From Candidatus Krumholzibacteriota bacterium (lineage in GTDB: Bacteria; Krumholzibacteriota; Krumholzibacteriia; Krumholzibacteriales; Krumholzibacteriaceae): a DNA stretch of 64,000 bases. Location of the stretch: assembly GCA_016932415.1 (NCBI GenBank), contig JAFGCX010000008.1, positions 22,291-86,290 of the forward strand. The letters run 5' to 3'. The first letter of the stretch is position 1; every line of letters starts with the position of its first letter. Positions 1 through 9,979 of the stretch are shown piece by piece. Position numbers and translations under genes: made by a program. The notes under the pieces were generated by a model that saw only the letters and a program-made list of their open reading frames with translations, did no database searches and was not told the origin of the DNA.

Positions 1-473
1 TGATAATCAAACGTTCCGCCGGGTTGCTGAATGTGTCGATCGAAGAGGAAGGAGCGGTTGAGATATCGAGAAGGTCGCGGGGGACTCCGAGGATCGCTAA
101 CAGGCTTCTGAGAAGAGTGCGTGATTTCGCGCAGATCAAGGGGAAAGGTATTATCGACCGCGAGATAGCTGACTATGCTCTCGGCATGCTCGAAGTCGAC
201 GGCAAGGGCCTTAATGAGATGGACCGGAGGATACTTGCCACGATCATAGAAAAATTCTCAGGAGGTCCAGTCGGAATAAGTTCTCTTTCCGTCGCGGTCG
301 CTGAAGAGGGTGAGACGATCGAGGATGTCTACGAACCATACCTGATCCAGGAGGGATTGTTGCAGCGGACATCGAGAGGAAGAATAGTGACCGATTCGGG
401 ATATGAACATATGGAGATGGCAAGGGGTGGAGAGAAGGGTCCCCAGGGTAATTTCTTCAATCATGGCAGTTGA
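1..473 (+). CDS. ruvB: Holliday junction branch migration ATPase RuvB, C-terminal part (5' truncated by window)
   Basis: The frame is open from base 3 and stops at TGA 471-473, leaving about 156 C-terminal residues of a protein that is normally near 340 aa. What remains is the end of the AAA+ lid, with the sensor-2 type stretch [16 protein letters not shown], followed by the winged-helix DNA-binding domain with GGPVGISSL and [10 protein letters not shown]. RuvB is the hexameric motor that, with RuvA, drives branch migration of Holliday junctions. The Walker motifs lie upstream of the window, so ATPase integrity cannot be judged. queA begins 21 bases downstream; ruvB-queA-tgt linkage is common in bacteria, which supports the call. 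Confidence 0.95.
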   Translation, partial: IIKRSAGLLNVSIEEEGAVEISRRSRGTPRIANRLLRRVRDFAQIKGKGIIDREIADYALGMLEVDGKGLNEMDRRILATIIEKFSGGPVGISSLSVAVAEEGETIEDVYEPYLIQEGLLQRTSRGRIVTDSGYEHMEMARGGEKGPQGNFFNHGS

Positions 474-494
474 TCCGGATAGCGAAGAATCTTT

Positions 495-1550
495 ATGAAT
501 CTCAACGATTTCAATTATGAACTCCCCGAGGATCTGATCGCCCAGTACCCCGCCGAAAAACGCGACGACAGCAGGATGATACTATTTAACCGAAGCCTCG
601 GCGAGATCCGCGAAACAAGGTTTTCCAATTTCGCGAGATATCTGCAGGATGGCGAACTGATCGTCGTCAACGAGACGAAGGTGATACCTGCGAGACTTTA
701 CGGTTCGAAAGAAACGGGAGCAACTATCGAGCTTTTTCTTACGCGTGACCTCGGTGGAAACAGATGGCGTGCGCTCTGCAGGCCATCGAAGAGGTTAAGG
801 CCTGGAGATTCTTTGTACATAGGGGAAGCCGGGCACGAGGTCAAAGTCGATGAGGAGATAGGTGAAGGCGAATGGATAGTATCCCTGCCAGACACGACTT
901 CGAACATGCAGTTCATAAAAAGGTTCGGGAATGTCCCGCTTCCTCCATATATAAAGAGGGAGATGGAAGATGATGATGTTGAAAGATACCAGACGATATT
1001 CGCCAGGGAAGACGGATCCGTAGCGGCTCCGACGGCCGGGTTGCATTTTACCGAAAAGGTCTTCAGGGATATAGCTCAGAGGGGCGGCACAGTCATTCCG
1101 ATAACTCTGCATGTCGGCCCGGGGACTTTCAGGCCGCTCGAATCGGAGATCGTCGAGGAAAATATACTCTCTCCCGAATATATCATGATCAGAAAAGATT
1201 ACTGGGACGCCGTCAGAGAGGCGAAAGATTCCGGACGGAGTATTGTCGCCGTCGGTACTACCGTGACCAGGACGCTCGAAGCCCTTGCTTCCGGAAAAAT
1301 CATCGAAGAAAAGATAAAAGTGATCGATGAAGTGGAATACATAACCGGATGGACCGACCTGTTTATTTATCCGGGATTTGAATTCAAGGTGGTCGACGCC
1401 CTTGTGACGAACCTTCATCTTCCGATGTCGAGCCTTTTCGTTCTCGTCTCCGCCTTTGCCGGCCGGGAAAAGATGCTCAACACGTATAAATGGGCGGTTC
1501 AGAGAAGATTCAGGTTTTACAGCTACGGCGACGTGATGTTCATAAGGTAG
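495..1550 (+). CDS. queA: S-adenosylmethionine:tRNA ribosyltransferase-isomerase
   Basis: QueA moves and rearranges the ribose of SAM onto preQ1 at position 34 of tRNAs with GUN anticodons, making epoxyqueuosine in the cytoplasm. The 351 residues are full family length. Family landmarks are the N-terminal YELPEDLIAQYP, the central PTAGLHFTE and the LHVGPGTFRP segment. The ATG follows a modest GAAG at the right distance. tgt starts 18 bases downstream, so the two consecutive queuosine enzymes are adjacent and presumably co-transcribed with ruvB. Confidence 0.96.
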   Translation: MNLNDFNYELPEDLIAQYPAEKRDDSRMILFNRSLGEIRETRFSNFARYLQDGELIVVNETKVIPARLYGSKETGATIELFLTRDLGGNRWRALCRPSKRLRPGDSLYIGEAGHEVKVDEEIGEGEWIVSLPDTTSNMQFIKRFGNVPLPPYIKREMEDDDVERYQTIFAREDGSVAAPTAGLHFTEKVFRDIAQRGGTVIPITLHVGPGTFRPLESEIVEENILSPEYIMIRKDYWDAVREAKDSGRSIVAVGTTVTRTLEALASGKIIEEKIKVIDEVEYITGWTDLFIYPGFEFKVVDALVTNLHLPMSSLFVLVSAFAGREKMLNTYKWAVQRRFRFYSYGDVMFIR

Positions 1551-2720
<1,170 letters not shown>

Positions 2721-2752
2721 GCCAGGGGTGTACGGTATTTTAAGGAGGAAGT

Positions 2753-3076
2753 ATGTCGGAGATCCTTTTTGCTCTCAGCGGCAGCCCACAGTCAGGCGAA
2801 GGTGGAAATCCACTAATGATGTTCGTGCCGATAATTCTTATATTCGTCGTATTCTACCTTATCCTGATCAGGCCGCAGCAGAAGAAGCAGAAGGAGCATC
2901 AGAACCTGCTGTCCCAGTTGCGAAAGGGCGACAAGGTAGTCACCAACGGAGGCCTTTACGGGACTATCGTTGATGCCAAAGATCATGTCGCCGTAATCAA
3001 GATCGCGGAAAACGTAAAGGTCGAGATCGTAAAAAGCGCCATTGCCACAGTGATCGAAAGGAAGGGCGACCAGTAG
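2753..3076 (+). CDS. yajC: Sec translocase accessory protein YajC
   Basis: A 107-residue protein with one hydrophobic segment at about residues 20-40 and then the YajC hallmark RPQQKKQKEHQ and the small KGDKVVTNGGLYGTI domain. YajC is an inner-membrane partner of SecDF-YidC in protein export. The ATG has an excellent Shine-Dalgarno site (AAGGAGGAAGT). secD and secF, which often follow yajC, are not present here; def follows instead, so the export operon is split in this genome. Confidence 0.93.
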   Translation: MSEILFALSGSPQSGEGGNPLMMFVPIILIFVVFYLILIRPQQKKQKEHQNLLSQLRKGDKVVTNGGLYGTIVDAKDHVAVIKIAENVKVEIVKSAIATVIERKGDQ

Positions 3077-3099
3077 ACCCGGTGACGGGGAGAGATCCA

Positions 3100-3615
3100 G
3101 TGTCGAGAAGAAATCTGAGGATAGTCGGTGACGGCATCCTGCGAAAAAAAGCCCGGAAGGTAGAAGTCTTCGATGAATCGTTGACCGTGCTTCTGGATGA
3201 TATGGTCCAGACGATGATCTATGAGGGAGGGGTCGGTCTCGCCGCCCCCCAGGTAGGGGTCTCCGCGATGGTGGCTGTCGTCAATCCGGAACCAGAGAAT
3301 GATGAGACTCTTCTGAAACTTATAAATCCCGAGATAATCGATACGGGAGCAGAGACTGAAAGCATCGAGGAAGGCTGTCTCAGCGTTCCGGGTATCAGGG
3401 GGAACGTGATCCGCCCGGTGGCCATAGTCCTTCAATACCAGGATGAAAATGGAGAAGAGAAGAAGATACAGGTCGAGGGGCTCGTATCGAGAATAATCCA
3501 GCATGAACTTGATCATCTCAACGGCGTGCTTTTTACCGACAGGCTTTCCTTTGCCAAAAAGATGATGATAAAAAATAAATTGAAGGAACTTGCCAGGAGG
3601 GCAAGACAGGAGTAA
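3100..3615 (+). CDS. def: Peptide deformylase
   Basis: Deformylase removes the formyl group from N-terminal Met of new proteins. All three catalytic motifs are present: GVGLAAPQVG, EGCLSVPG (metal-binding Cys) and QHELDHLNG (HExxH with two His ligands and catalytic Glu). I take GTG 3100 as the start because GGGGAG lies 7 bases upstream; an in-frame GTG at 3082 would add six residues but has no clear ribosome site. The 171-residue length is typical. fmt, encoding the enzyme that puts the formyl group on, follows immediately, the usual def-fmt pair. Confidence 0.96.
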   Translation: MSRRNLRIVGDGILRKKARKVEVFDESLTVLLDDMVQTMIYEGGVGLAAPQVGVSAMVAVVNPEPENDETLLKLINPEIIDTGAETESIEEGCLSVPGIRGNVIRPVAIVLQYQDENGEEKKIQVEGLVSRIIQHELDHLNGVLFTDRLSFAKKMMIKNKLKELARRARQE

Positions 3616-3619
3616 CTCG

Positions 3620-4564
3620 ATGCCGCGGGTGATATTTTTCGGGTCCCCCGATTTTGCTCTTCCTTCCCTGAAAATCCTGATTCCGACGGAATTCTGCCCC
3701 GAGCTGGTAGTAACGCAGCCGGACAGACCCTCTGGCAGGGGCAGGGCAAGCAGTCCAACGCCGGTCAAGGCCCTTGCCGTGGAGAACGGCCTTCCCGTCA
3801 GGGTCGTAAGCAGTTTCAGGAAAGAGGATGTTTTCGGATCATTTGCCGGGCGCGGGGCGGACTATTTCGTTGTAGTAGCTTTCGGGCTGATATTCCCGGA
3901 AAGATTTCTCAATATTCCGTCGAAGGAACCTGTCAACCTGCACGCGTCTCTTCTTCCCGCCTACAGGGGAGCGAGCCCGGTCAATATCGCTATCAGGGAC
4001 GGTATTTCCTTCACCGGTATCAGTACGATGAGAATGGTGAGGGATCTGGATGCCGGACCTGTATTCATGCAGGCCGTTGAACCGATCGATCCGATGGAAG
4101 ACGCGGGGTCTCTTTCCTCAAGGCTCGCCGAGAGGGGAGCCGGGCTGCTTCTGAAAACGTTGCGCGCCATAGAAGACGAAAACCTCTCCCCGGTCGAGCA
4201 GCAAGAGGATGGCGTTTCCACAGTCTCCCTGCTGAAGAAGGAAGACGGGGCGATACCGTGGAAAAAGACTGCCATAGAGGTGCATAACCATATAAGGGGT
4301 ATGAATCCCTGGCCGGGAAGCCATACGCGCTACCAGGGGGAGTATATCAAGATCCACAGCGCGGAACCTTATGACATGATCCCTTCCCGCGCGGCGCCGG
4401 GCGGGATAGTTTCAGCTTCCGGTGATGATCTGATAGTTGCGTGCGGAACAGGCTCGATCAGGATAAGGACTATACAGGCGCAGGGGAAAAAGGTCCTGGA
4501 AGCGGGGCAGTTTCTCAGGGGATATCGCATTGAAGTAGGCAGTGTTCTGGGTCAGGAGGCATGA
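3620..4564 (+). CDS. fmt: Methionyl-tRNA formyltransferase
   Basis: Fmt transfers formyl from 10-formyl-THF to initiator Met-tRNA. The N-terminal transferase domain shows IFFGSPDFALPSL and the active-site stretch VNLHASLLPAYRGASP, then RDLDAGPVF; the C-terminal OB-like domain begins near the NPWPGSHT motif. ATG 3620 is chosen because AGGAG lies 7 bases upstream; an in-frame start at 3590 would run far into def. The 314-residue length fits the family. The stop overlaps the next start (ATGA at 4561), implying translational coupling with the PASTA protein. Confidence 0.95.
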   Translation: MPRVIFFGSPDFALPSLKILIPTEFCPELVVTQPDRPSGRGRASSPTPVKALAVENGLPVRVVSSFRKEDVFGSFAGRGADYFVVVAFGLIFPERFLNIPSKEPVNLHASLLPAYRGASPVNIAIRDGISFTGISTMRMVRDLDAGPVFMQAVEPIDPMEDAGSLSSRLAERGAGLLLKTLRAIEDENLSPVEQQEDGVSTVSLLKKEDGAIPWKKTAIEVHNHIRGMNPWPGSHTRYQGEYIKIHSAEPYDMIPSRAAPGGIVSASGDDLIVACGTGSIRIRTIQAQGKKVLEAGQFLRGYRIEVGSVLGQEA

Positions 4565-5313
4565 TCGTGGAGGGTGAAAAGAAAAAACACTGGCATCCGG
4601 TCCTGTTTTATCTATTTGTCATAACGGGGGCGTTTATCGCCGGGGTCATCATATTCAATTTTATTATCCTGCCGGCCCTTGTGGGCAGGAGGGATATGGT
4701 CATAGTTCCTGATATTACCGGAATGCTGATACAACCGGCAGAGAAAGCCTGCGAGAACAAGGGGCTGAAAATGATGGTCGCCGGCGAAAGGCATTCAGAT
4801 GAGTTTCCATCAGGTACGGTCATCGAGCAGATACCGAGATATGGAGAAAGCCTGAAGGGGATGAGGACGGTAAGGGTCTTCGTCAGCACCGGCAGGGAAA
4901 CGGAAGAAGTCCCTGATATAGTGGGACTTTCGCTGAGACAGGCTGAGCTGATGATCGAAAACGCGCGTCTACAGAAAGGCAGGATCGTAAGGATCTTTTC
5001 AAACCGGAACGGTGAAAACAGGGTAGTATCGACGAGCCCGTCTTCAGGAAGTCGCGTACATCTCGATAAGGAGATCGATATTCTTCTGATGATGACTGGA
5101 GAACCGGAAGAATACCTGATGCCGGACCTGGTCGGCAAGGATCTTCTTTTTGTAAGAGAAAGACTCGAACGAAGCGGTTTCCATGTGACAAGGGTAGTAA
5201 GCCGGCGTGACAGGGACAGATTTCCCGACACCATCCTCTTCCAGACTCCTCCCGCCGGTTATTCGATCAAAGAAGGAGGCACTATTGAGCTCGTCGTTTC
5301 GACAATCGATTGA
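4561..5313 (+). CDS. Membrane-anchored three-PASTA-domain protein without kinase domain
   Basis: A 250-residue protein with a short cytoplasmic N-terminus, one membrane segment at about residues 15-40, then three PASTA repeats (about 46-112, 115-180 and 186-250), each opening with a VPD(I/L)xG-type start (VPDITG, VPDIVG, MPDLVG). PASTA modules bind peptidoglycan muropeptides or PBPs in Ser/Thr kinases and PBP2x-like proteins. Here no kinase or transpeptidase is attached, so this is a stand-alone envelope sensor or scaffold of unknown role. It overlaps fmt by 4 bases and its 3' end overlaps the likely start of rpe. Confidence 0.85.
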   Translation: MIVEGEKKKHWHPVLFYLFVITGAFIAGVIIFNFIILPALVGRRDMVIVPDITGMLIQPAEKACENKGLKMMVAGERHSDEFPSGTVIEQIPRYGESLKGMRTVRVFVSTGRETEEVPDIVGLSLRQAELMIENARLQKGRIVRIFSNRNGENRVVSTSPSSGSRVHLDKEIDILLMMTGEPEEYLMPDLVGKDLLFVRERLERSGFHVTRVVSRRDRDRFPDTILFQTPPAGYSIKEGGTIELVVSTID

Positions 5314-5974
5314 CCAGGGCAGGATCGCCGTGGCTCCCTCAGTGCTGGCAGCCGATTTTTCGATCCTTGGCGAAGAGATCTCATCGGTGGAAAAAGCAGG
5401 CGCCGATTTTCTTCATCTTGACGTCATGGACGGCTGTTTCGTTCCCAATATAACTTTTGGTCCTATCATCGTGTCCGCGATATCCAGGCTGGCGAATACG
5501 CCTCTTATAACTCACCTTATGATCAATGATCCGGCAAAATATATCGATCCCTTTGTAGAAGCGGGTTCTTCGGTGATCAGCTTTCATCACGAGGCGGTAA
5601 AGTCGGGGCATCTGGCGATCATTGACCGGCTTCACGAAAGAGGATGCGCCGCGGGGATAGCTATCAACCCTGATACGCCTCTCTCTGCTATCGAAGAAGT
5701 GATCGAGCGCATCGATCTTTTGCTCCTTATGACGGTCTTTCCCGGATTCGGGGGACAGAAATTCATAAACAACGTTCTTGCCAAGATAGAGCAGGCTGCG
5801 GCGAAAAAAGAGAAGAACGGGTATAATTTCGCCATAGAAGTGGATGGAGGTATCAATGGCGATACCGCTGCGTCGGTGAGGGACGCGGGCGGCCAGATCC
5901 TGGTTGCCGGGACGGCGGTTTTCGGCAGTAGCGATTATTTCACGGCGATCAGCACGATCAGAGGACGGTCCTGA
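5285..5974 (+). CDS. rpe: Ribulose-phosphate 3-epimerase
   Basis: Rpe interconverts ribulose-5-P and xylulose-5-P in the pentose phosphate pathway. Motifs are APSVLAADF at the N-terminus, the metal site HLDVMDGCFVPN, the loop TVFPGFGGQKF and the phosphate site EVDGGI. Start choice is uncertain: TTG 5285 sits 5 bases after a perfect AAGGAGG inside the PASTA gene, whereas GTG 5330 would give the shorter, more typical N-terminus right before APSVLAADF and has GGCAGG upstream. Either way the gene is coupled to the PASTA gene. Confidence 0.93.
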   Translation: MSSSFRQSIDQGRIAVAPSVLAADFSILGEEISSVEKAGADFLHLDVMDGCFVPNITFGPIIVSAISRLANTPLITHLMINDPAKYIDPFVEAGSSVISFHHEAVKSGHLAIIDRLHERGCAAGIAINPDTPLSAIEEVIERIDLLLLMTVFPGFGGQKFINNVLAKIEQAAAKKEKNGYNFAIEVDGGINGDTAASVRDAGGQILVAGTAVFGSSDYFTAISTIRGRS

Positions 5975-6011
5975 CCGGCCTCGACCCGCTTGAGAGAGAT
6001 AGTGATTTCAC

Positions 6012-6040
6012 TTGCCTGACCCCGGAAATCGTGTTACTTT
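6012..6040 (+). promoter_or_regulatory. Possible sigma-70 promoter for ffh
   Basis: TTGCCT (6012-6017) and TACTTT (6035-6040) are separated by 17 bases and lie about 30 bases upstream of the ffh start. The boxes match consensus only moderately, so this is a plausible rather than firm promoter. Confidence 0.3.
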
Positions 6041-6069
6041 AAATCTTTTACGGCTGGGAGTGATTGCAG

Positions 6070-7395
6070 GTGTTCCAGGACCTGAGTGAGAAGTTCGCCC
6101 GCGTATTCAAGGAGTTGAGAGGACACGGAAAGGTCCGTGAAGTCCATATCCAGGCGGCGATGAAGGAAGTGCGAAGAGCGCTTCTCGAAGCTGACGTAAA
6201 TTACAAGGTCGTAAAGGGTTTCATAGCGAATGTCAGCGAGAGGGCTCTTGGTGAGAAAGTACTGGACAGCCTCACTCCTGACCAGCAGATTATAAAGATT
6301 GTTCACGAGGAACTGATCAGTATCCTCGGTGGAGGGCCGACGGCATTCACGCTCTCCGGTTCACCGGCGGGAGTGATGGTGTGCGGGCTTCAGGGGGCCG
6401 GCAAGACGAGTTTTACGGCGAAGCTTGCCGTATATCTGAGAAAAAAGGGGAGGAATCCCCTGCTTGTCGCGGCCGATATTTATCGGCCGGCGGCTGTTCA
6501 GCAGCTGGAGGTACTCGGCAGGGAGATAGATACTCCGGTCTTCGCTCCCGGAATCGATCTTCCGGTGGAAGAGATAGTAAGAAAAGCCGTTATCGAAGCG
6601 AAGAAAAATCTTCGCGACACGATTATCGTTGATACAGCAGGGCGGCTTCACATAGACGGCGAGATGATGGATGAGCTGAGCAGGGTGAAGGAGATCCTCA
6701 GGCCTGAGGAATCACTTCTGGTGCTGGACAGCATGACCGGACAGGAAGCAGTGACTGTCGCTCGCGAGTTTAAAAAAGAGATAGACTTCACCGGTGTTGT
6801 CCTTACCAAGCTTGATGGGGACACACGTGGTGGCGCCGCGCTTTCAGTCTCCTCAATAGCGCGTGTGCCGATAAAATTCGTCTGTGTCGGTGAGAGAACG
6901 GGAGACCTTGAAGCGTTTTTCCCCGATCGGATGGCTGGAAGGATCCTGGGAATGGGAGATATCCTCTCCCTGGTGGAGAAGGCCCAGGATACTCTGGATG
7001 AGAAGAAGATCAAGGAGCTTGAAAGCAAGCTTCTCAAGGAGGCATTCACCCTCGAAGACTTCCTTGACCAGCTCCAGCGGCTGAAGAAAATGGGGCCGGT
7101 TGATCAGATCCTCGGCATGGTGCCAGGGATGAAGTTGAAGGGTGCCCTTCCGTCCGGTGTGGGCGAGAAGGAGATGAAGAAGATCGAGGCGATCATCCAG
7201 TCTATGACTCCTCTGGAGCGGCGTTCCCCGCAGCTTATCGGAGGATCGAGAAGGCGCAGGATCGCTAACGGAAGCGGTTCCAGCGTTCAGGACGTGAACC
7301 GTCTGCTGAATCAGTTTCAGCAGATGAAGAAGATGATGAAGCGATTTTCGAAAGCAGCCGGGAAGATGCCGGCAGGCTTTCCGCATTCACGATGA
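6070..7395 (+). CDS. ffh: Signal recognition particle GTPase Ffh
   Basis: Ffh binds signal peptides as they leave the ribosome and docks with FtsY to deliver membrane proteins. The N-domain is followed by the GTPase (G1 GLQGAGKTS, G3 DTAGRLH, G4 LTKLDGDTRGGAALS) and the Met-rich M domain containing GMVPGMK and a C-terminal KKMMKRFSK. GTG 6070 gives the family-typical N-terminus MFQDLSEKF with GGGAG 9 bases upstream; a TTG two codons earlier is possible. The G1 motif has Ala and Ser where many homologues have Ser and Thr. rpsP follows, the usual ffh-rpsP order. Confidence 0.97.
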   Translation: MFQDLSEKFARVFKELRGHGKVREVHIQAAMKEVRRALLEADVNYKVVKGFIANVSERALGEKVLDSLTPDQQIIKIVHEELISILGGGPTAFTLSGSPAGVMVCGLQGAGKTSFTAKLAVYLRKKGRNPLLVAADIYRPAAVQQLEVLGREIDTPVFAPGIDLPVEEIVRKAVIEAKKNLRDTIIVDTAGRLHIDGEMMDELSRVKEILRPEESLLVLDSMTGQEAVTVAREFKKEIDFTGVVLTKLDGDTRGGAALSVSSIARVPIKFVCVGERTGDLEAFFPDRMAGRILGMGDILSLVEKAQDTLDEKKIKELESKLLKEAFTLEDFLDQLQRLKKMGPVDQILGMVPGMKLKGALPSGVGEKEMKKIEAIIQSMTPLERRSPQLIGGSRRRRIANGSGSSVQDVNRLLNQFQQMKKMMKRFSKAAGKMPAGFPHSR

Positions 7396-7426
7396 ATCGA
7401 AACCAGGTATTTAACGGAGGTAGGAG

Positions 7427-7936
7427 TTGGCAGTAAAAATCAGAATGAAGAGGATGGGTTCGAAAAAGAACCCCTTCTTCCGTATTGTCGCAGCGGATTC
7501 CAGGTTTCCCCGCGACGGCCGTTTTATCGAGATGCTCGGATTTTACGATCCGATGACTGAACCGGCCAATATCAAGATCGACGAGGATAAACTTTATAAA
7601 TGGCTTGATGACGGGGCCAAGCCGACTGATAATACGGCGGATGTGCTGAAAAAGGCTGGATTGCTCGAGAGATGGCAGCTTCTGAAGAGTGGAGTCAAGA
7701 TCTCCGAACTCGATGAAGTCATTGAAGCGAGAAGAGAAAAACAGCCGAAACCGGAAGGGAAAAAGGTCGAAAAGCTATCAAAGAAAGCGGTAGCGGCGGC
7801 CCAAAAAGCTCAGGAGGATAAGGACAAGGCGGAAGAGGAAGCGGCGAAAAAGGCTGAAGAGGCAGTTCCCGATAGCGAGAAAGCTGCCGAAGAGACGCCC
7901 GCGGAGAATGAAGCGGGAGAGACTCCGAAAGAGTAG
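7427..7936 (+). CDS. rpsP: 30S ribosomal protein S16 with long charged C-terminal tail
   Basis: Residues 1 to about 85 are canonical S16 ([20 protein letters not shown], then [13 protein letters not shown]), a small-subunit assembly protein. It starts at TTG 7427 after GGAGG. The protein is 169 aa, about twice the usual core length; the second half is almost entirely Lys, Glu and Ala (for example [19 protein letters not shown]) and is probably disordered or helical. Such tails occur in S16 of several phyla. It leads the rpsP-khpA-rimM-trmD-rplS cluster. Confidence 0.96.
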   Translation: MAVKIRMKRMGSKKNPFFRIVAADSRFPRDGRFIEMLGFYDPMTEPANIKIDEDKLYKWLDDGAKPTDNTADVLKKAGLLERWQLLKSGVKISELDEVIEARREKQPKPEGKKVEKLSKKAVAAAQKAQEDKDKAEEEAAKKAEEAVPDSEKAAEETPAENEAGETPKE

Positions 7937-8037
7937 AACCGGAAGCGGAGAAAATTTATTCATATCATCGGGAGATATACTGAAAGAGATATCTATCGAT
8001 ACGGAGCATGCCGGCACTTAAAAGGAGCCAATAGCAG

Positions 8038-8283
8038 ATGAATATAGAACCTATTAAGACGATGATACACAAGATCTGCGAGATGCTTGTCGACCATCCT
8101 GAAGCAATCAGGATCATCGAAGAGACTCGCGACGATACAATGATCATAGTGCTGTCAGTTGATAAATCCGATGTCGGCAAAGTGATCGGCAGGAACGGTC
8201 AGACAGCCAAAGCACTGCGAGCCCTGGTCAATGCCGCCGCTACCCGAATGGGTAACAGGGTGCTTCTTGAGATCAGGGAATGA
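8038..8283 (+). CDS. khpA: KH-domain RNA-binding protein KhpA
   Basis: An 81-residue single KH domain with the GxxG loop in VGKVIGRNGQTAKALR. KhpA (also called YlqC) binds RNA, often with KhpB, and is regularly encoded between rpsP and rimM, exactly as here. The ATG follows AAAAGGAG. The stop overlaps the rimM start by four bases. Confidence 0.93.
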   Translation: MNIEPIKTMIHKICEMLVDHPEAIRIIEETRDDTMIIVLSVDKSDVGKVIGRNGQTAKALRALVNAAATRMGNRVLLEIRE

Positions 8284-8816
8284 GCATTCAGATGCGATCG
8301 GATACAGCGTATCTGGGCAATATCGTAAATACTGTTGGATTGAAAGGTGAAGTAAAATTACTTCCCAGCAGTGATTTCTGGGTCGAGGCTCTTGATGTGG
8401 AGAAGCTCGACCTGGTATCGCGAGATGGAGTCCGCAGGATCGTCCATATTGACAGATACAGGATAAGAAAAAATGTTTTTATCATCAAGTTTTCAGGGAT
8501 CGAGGATATAGACGAGGCTGAATCGATCATGGGAGATGCCTTGGAGATCTCCGTCGACGCGCTGGATGAGAGACTTCTTCCCAGGGAGTTGAAACCTTTC
8601 CAGGTCAAGGGCGTGGAAGTCTTCAAGATCGATGGGACACCGGTCGGAACAGTCACAGGCATTCTTTCAGGGCCTCAGCAGGATTGCCTGATAGTAGAAA
8701 AAAACGAAAAGCGATGTCTTGTTCCGAATGTGCCGGAAGTCGTTAAGCTCATAGACCTCGACAGAGGCGTGATCGAGATAGATCCACCTGAAGGATTGCT
8801 CGATCTTACATGGTGA
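8280..8816 (+). CDS. rimM: 16S rRNA processing protein RimM
   Basis: RimM helps mature the head of the 30S subunit and binds S19. The 178 residues comprise the N-terminal RimM domain (YLGNIVNTVGLKGEVKL) and a C-terminal PRC barrel (GTPVGTVTGIL, then CLVPNVPEVVKLID). The start codon overlaps the khpA stop (ATGA). The position between khpA and trmD is conserved among bacteria. Confidence 0.94.
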   Translation: MSIQMRSDTAYLGNIVNTVGLKGEVKLLPSSDFWVEALDVEKLDLVSRDGVRRIVHIDRYRIRKNVFIIKFSGIEDIDEAESIMGDALEISVDALDERLLPRELKPFQVKGVEVFKIDGTPVGTVTGILSGPQQDCLIVEKNEKRCLVPNVPEVVKLIDLDRGVIEIDPPEGLLDLTW

Positions 8817-8827
8817 AAGGGCCCGGG

Positions 8828-9523
8828 ATGGATTTTTATTTTATATCGATCTTTCCCGAACTCTTCGGCGGAGTCCTTGATACGGGAGTGCTGGGTATCG
8901 CTTCCAGAAAAGGCCTTGCCAGATATAACGTCATCAACCTGAGGGATTTCGCCGTCGACAGCCATGGTTCTGTCGATGACTATCCTTACGGAGGCGGACC
9001 GGGGATGGTAATGATGGCGCCACCGGTGGTCGAGGCTGTAGAATCGGTCCGGGGCGATGGTGACGAAGGGGATGTACGCGTCATAATGCTTTCGCCCGCG
9101 GGAAAGCTGTTCGACCAGGATATGGCAAGGGAACTCTCGAGCGCGGACAAGATCATATTTGTCTGCGGCAGGTACAAGGGAGTAGATGAAAGGGTCAGGG
9201 ACCTTGTCGTGACCGACGCCATATCGATAGGCGATTATATTGTCAGCGGAGGAGAACTTCCCTCGCTCGTCATCGCCGATTCGATAGTGAGAAATTTCCC
9301 CGGTGTCCTGGGCGATGAGCGCAGCAGGGATACAGATTCGTTCGATATCGAACGGGGGCGCTCACTCGACGCGGCTTATTACACAAGACCGCCTGAATAC
9401 AGGGGGATGGAAGTCCCGGAGGTGTTGATATCGGGCGACCATGCCAGGATCGATCGGTGGAGAAAGAGTTCGGCGCTCGAGCGGACGAAGAAGTTCAGAC
9501 CCGATCTTTCCGGCAGCGAATGA
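8828..9523 (+). CDS. trmD: tRNA (guanine-N1)-methyltransferase TrmD
   Basis: TrmD methylates G37 of tRNAs with a G at position 36, preventing +1 frameshifts. The SPOUT knot is visible in DDYPYGGGPGMVM, CGRYKGVDERV and SIGDYIVSGGELP. ATG 8828 gives MDFYFISIFPELF, matching family N-termini, with AAAGGG upstream; an in-frame ATG at 8810 inside rimM lacks a ribosome site. The gene ends about 100 bases before rplS. Confidence 0.96.
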   Translation: MDFYFISIFPELFGGVLDTGVLGIASRKGLARYNVINLRDFAVDSHGSVDDYPYGGGPGMVMMAPPVVEAVESVRGDGDEGDVRVIMLSPAGKLFDQDMARELSSADKIIFVCGRYKGVDERVRDLVVTDAISIGDYIVSGGELPSLVIADSIVRNFPGVLGDERSRDTDSFDIERGRSLDAAYYTRPPEYRGMEVPEVLISGDHARIDRWRKSSALERTKKFRPDLSGSE

Positions 9524-9545
9524 AAAGGATGTAAATTTATTACCG

Positions 9546-9583
9546 CTGGTATATATTTACCAGACAGGCCGGGCGGGGCCCGG
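9546..9583 (+). promoter_or_regulatory. Two consecutive hairpins in the rplS leader
   Basis: The 102-base gap between trmD and rplS contains CTGGTA/TACCAG (9546-9551 with 9558-9563, loop of 6) and directly after it CCGGGC/GCCCGG (9569-9574 with 9578-9583, loop GGG). No U-tract follows, so these are not obviously terminators. L19 mRNA leaders bind L19 in some bacteria, so autoregulation is possible, but that is inference from position only. Confidence 0.45.
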
Positions 9584-9625
9584 AAGTGGATTTGAATCAG
9601 ATCAAAAAAATGAAGGAGAGGCAGA

Positions 9626-9979
9626 ATGGATATTCTAGATCAGATCTCGGCCAGGCAGATGAAAAACTCACTTGGCGACTTCAGCGTCGGCGACACGGTC
9701 CGCATCGACGTAAAAGTTGTTGAAGGCAAGAGGGAAAGGATCCAGGCGTTTCAGGGAACAGTCATCCAGCGCAAGGGTAGCGGTGTCGGAGAGACGTTCA
9801 CAGTGCGTAAAGTGACCCAGGGAGTGGGTGTAGAGCGCGTCTTTCCACTGCATTCTCCGAACCTTGCCGGCATCAAGGTGCTTCGCAAGGGAAAAGTCAG
9901 AAGGGCTAAACTCTATTATCTGCGAAATCTGAAAGGTAAAGCGGCCAGGATCCCCGAAAAGACAGACAGAGGAAAGTAA
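9626..9979 (+). CDS. rplS: 50S ribosomal protein L19
   Basis: L19 sits at the subunit interface. The 117 residues contain the signature [28 protein letters not shown] and [13 protein letters not shown]. The ATG is preceded by GAAGGAGAGG. The family-typical core is complete, with a short basic C-terminal extension. Its stop overlaps the start of rnhB by one base. Confidence 0.97.
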   Translation: MDILDQISARQMKNSLGDFSVGDTVRIDVKVVEGKRERIQAFQGTVIQRKGSGVGETFTVRKVTQGVGVERVFPLHSPNLAGIKVLRKGKVRRAKLYYLRNLKGKAARIPEKTDRGK

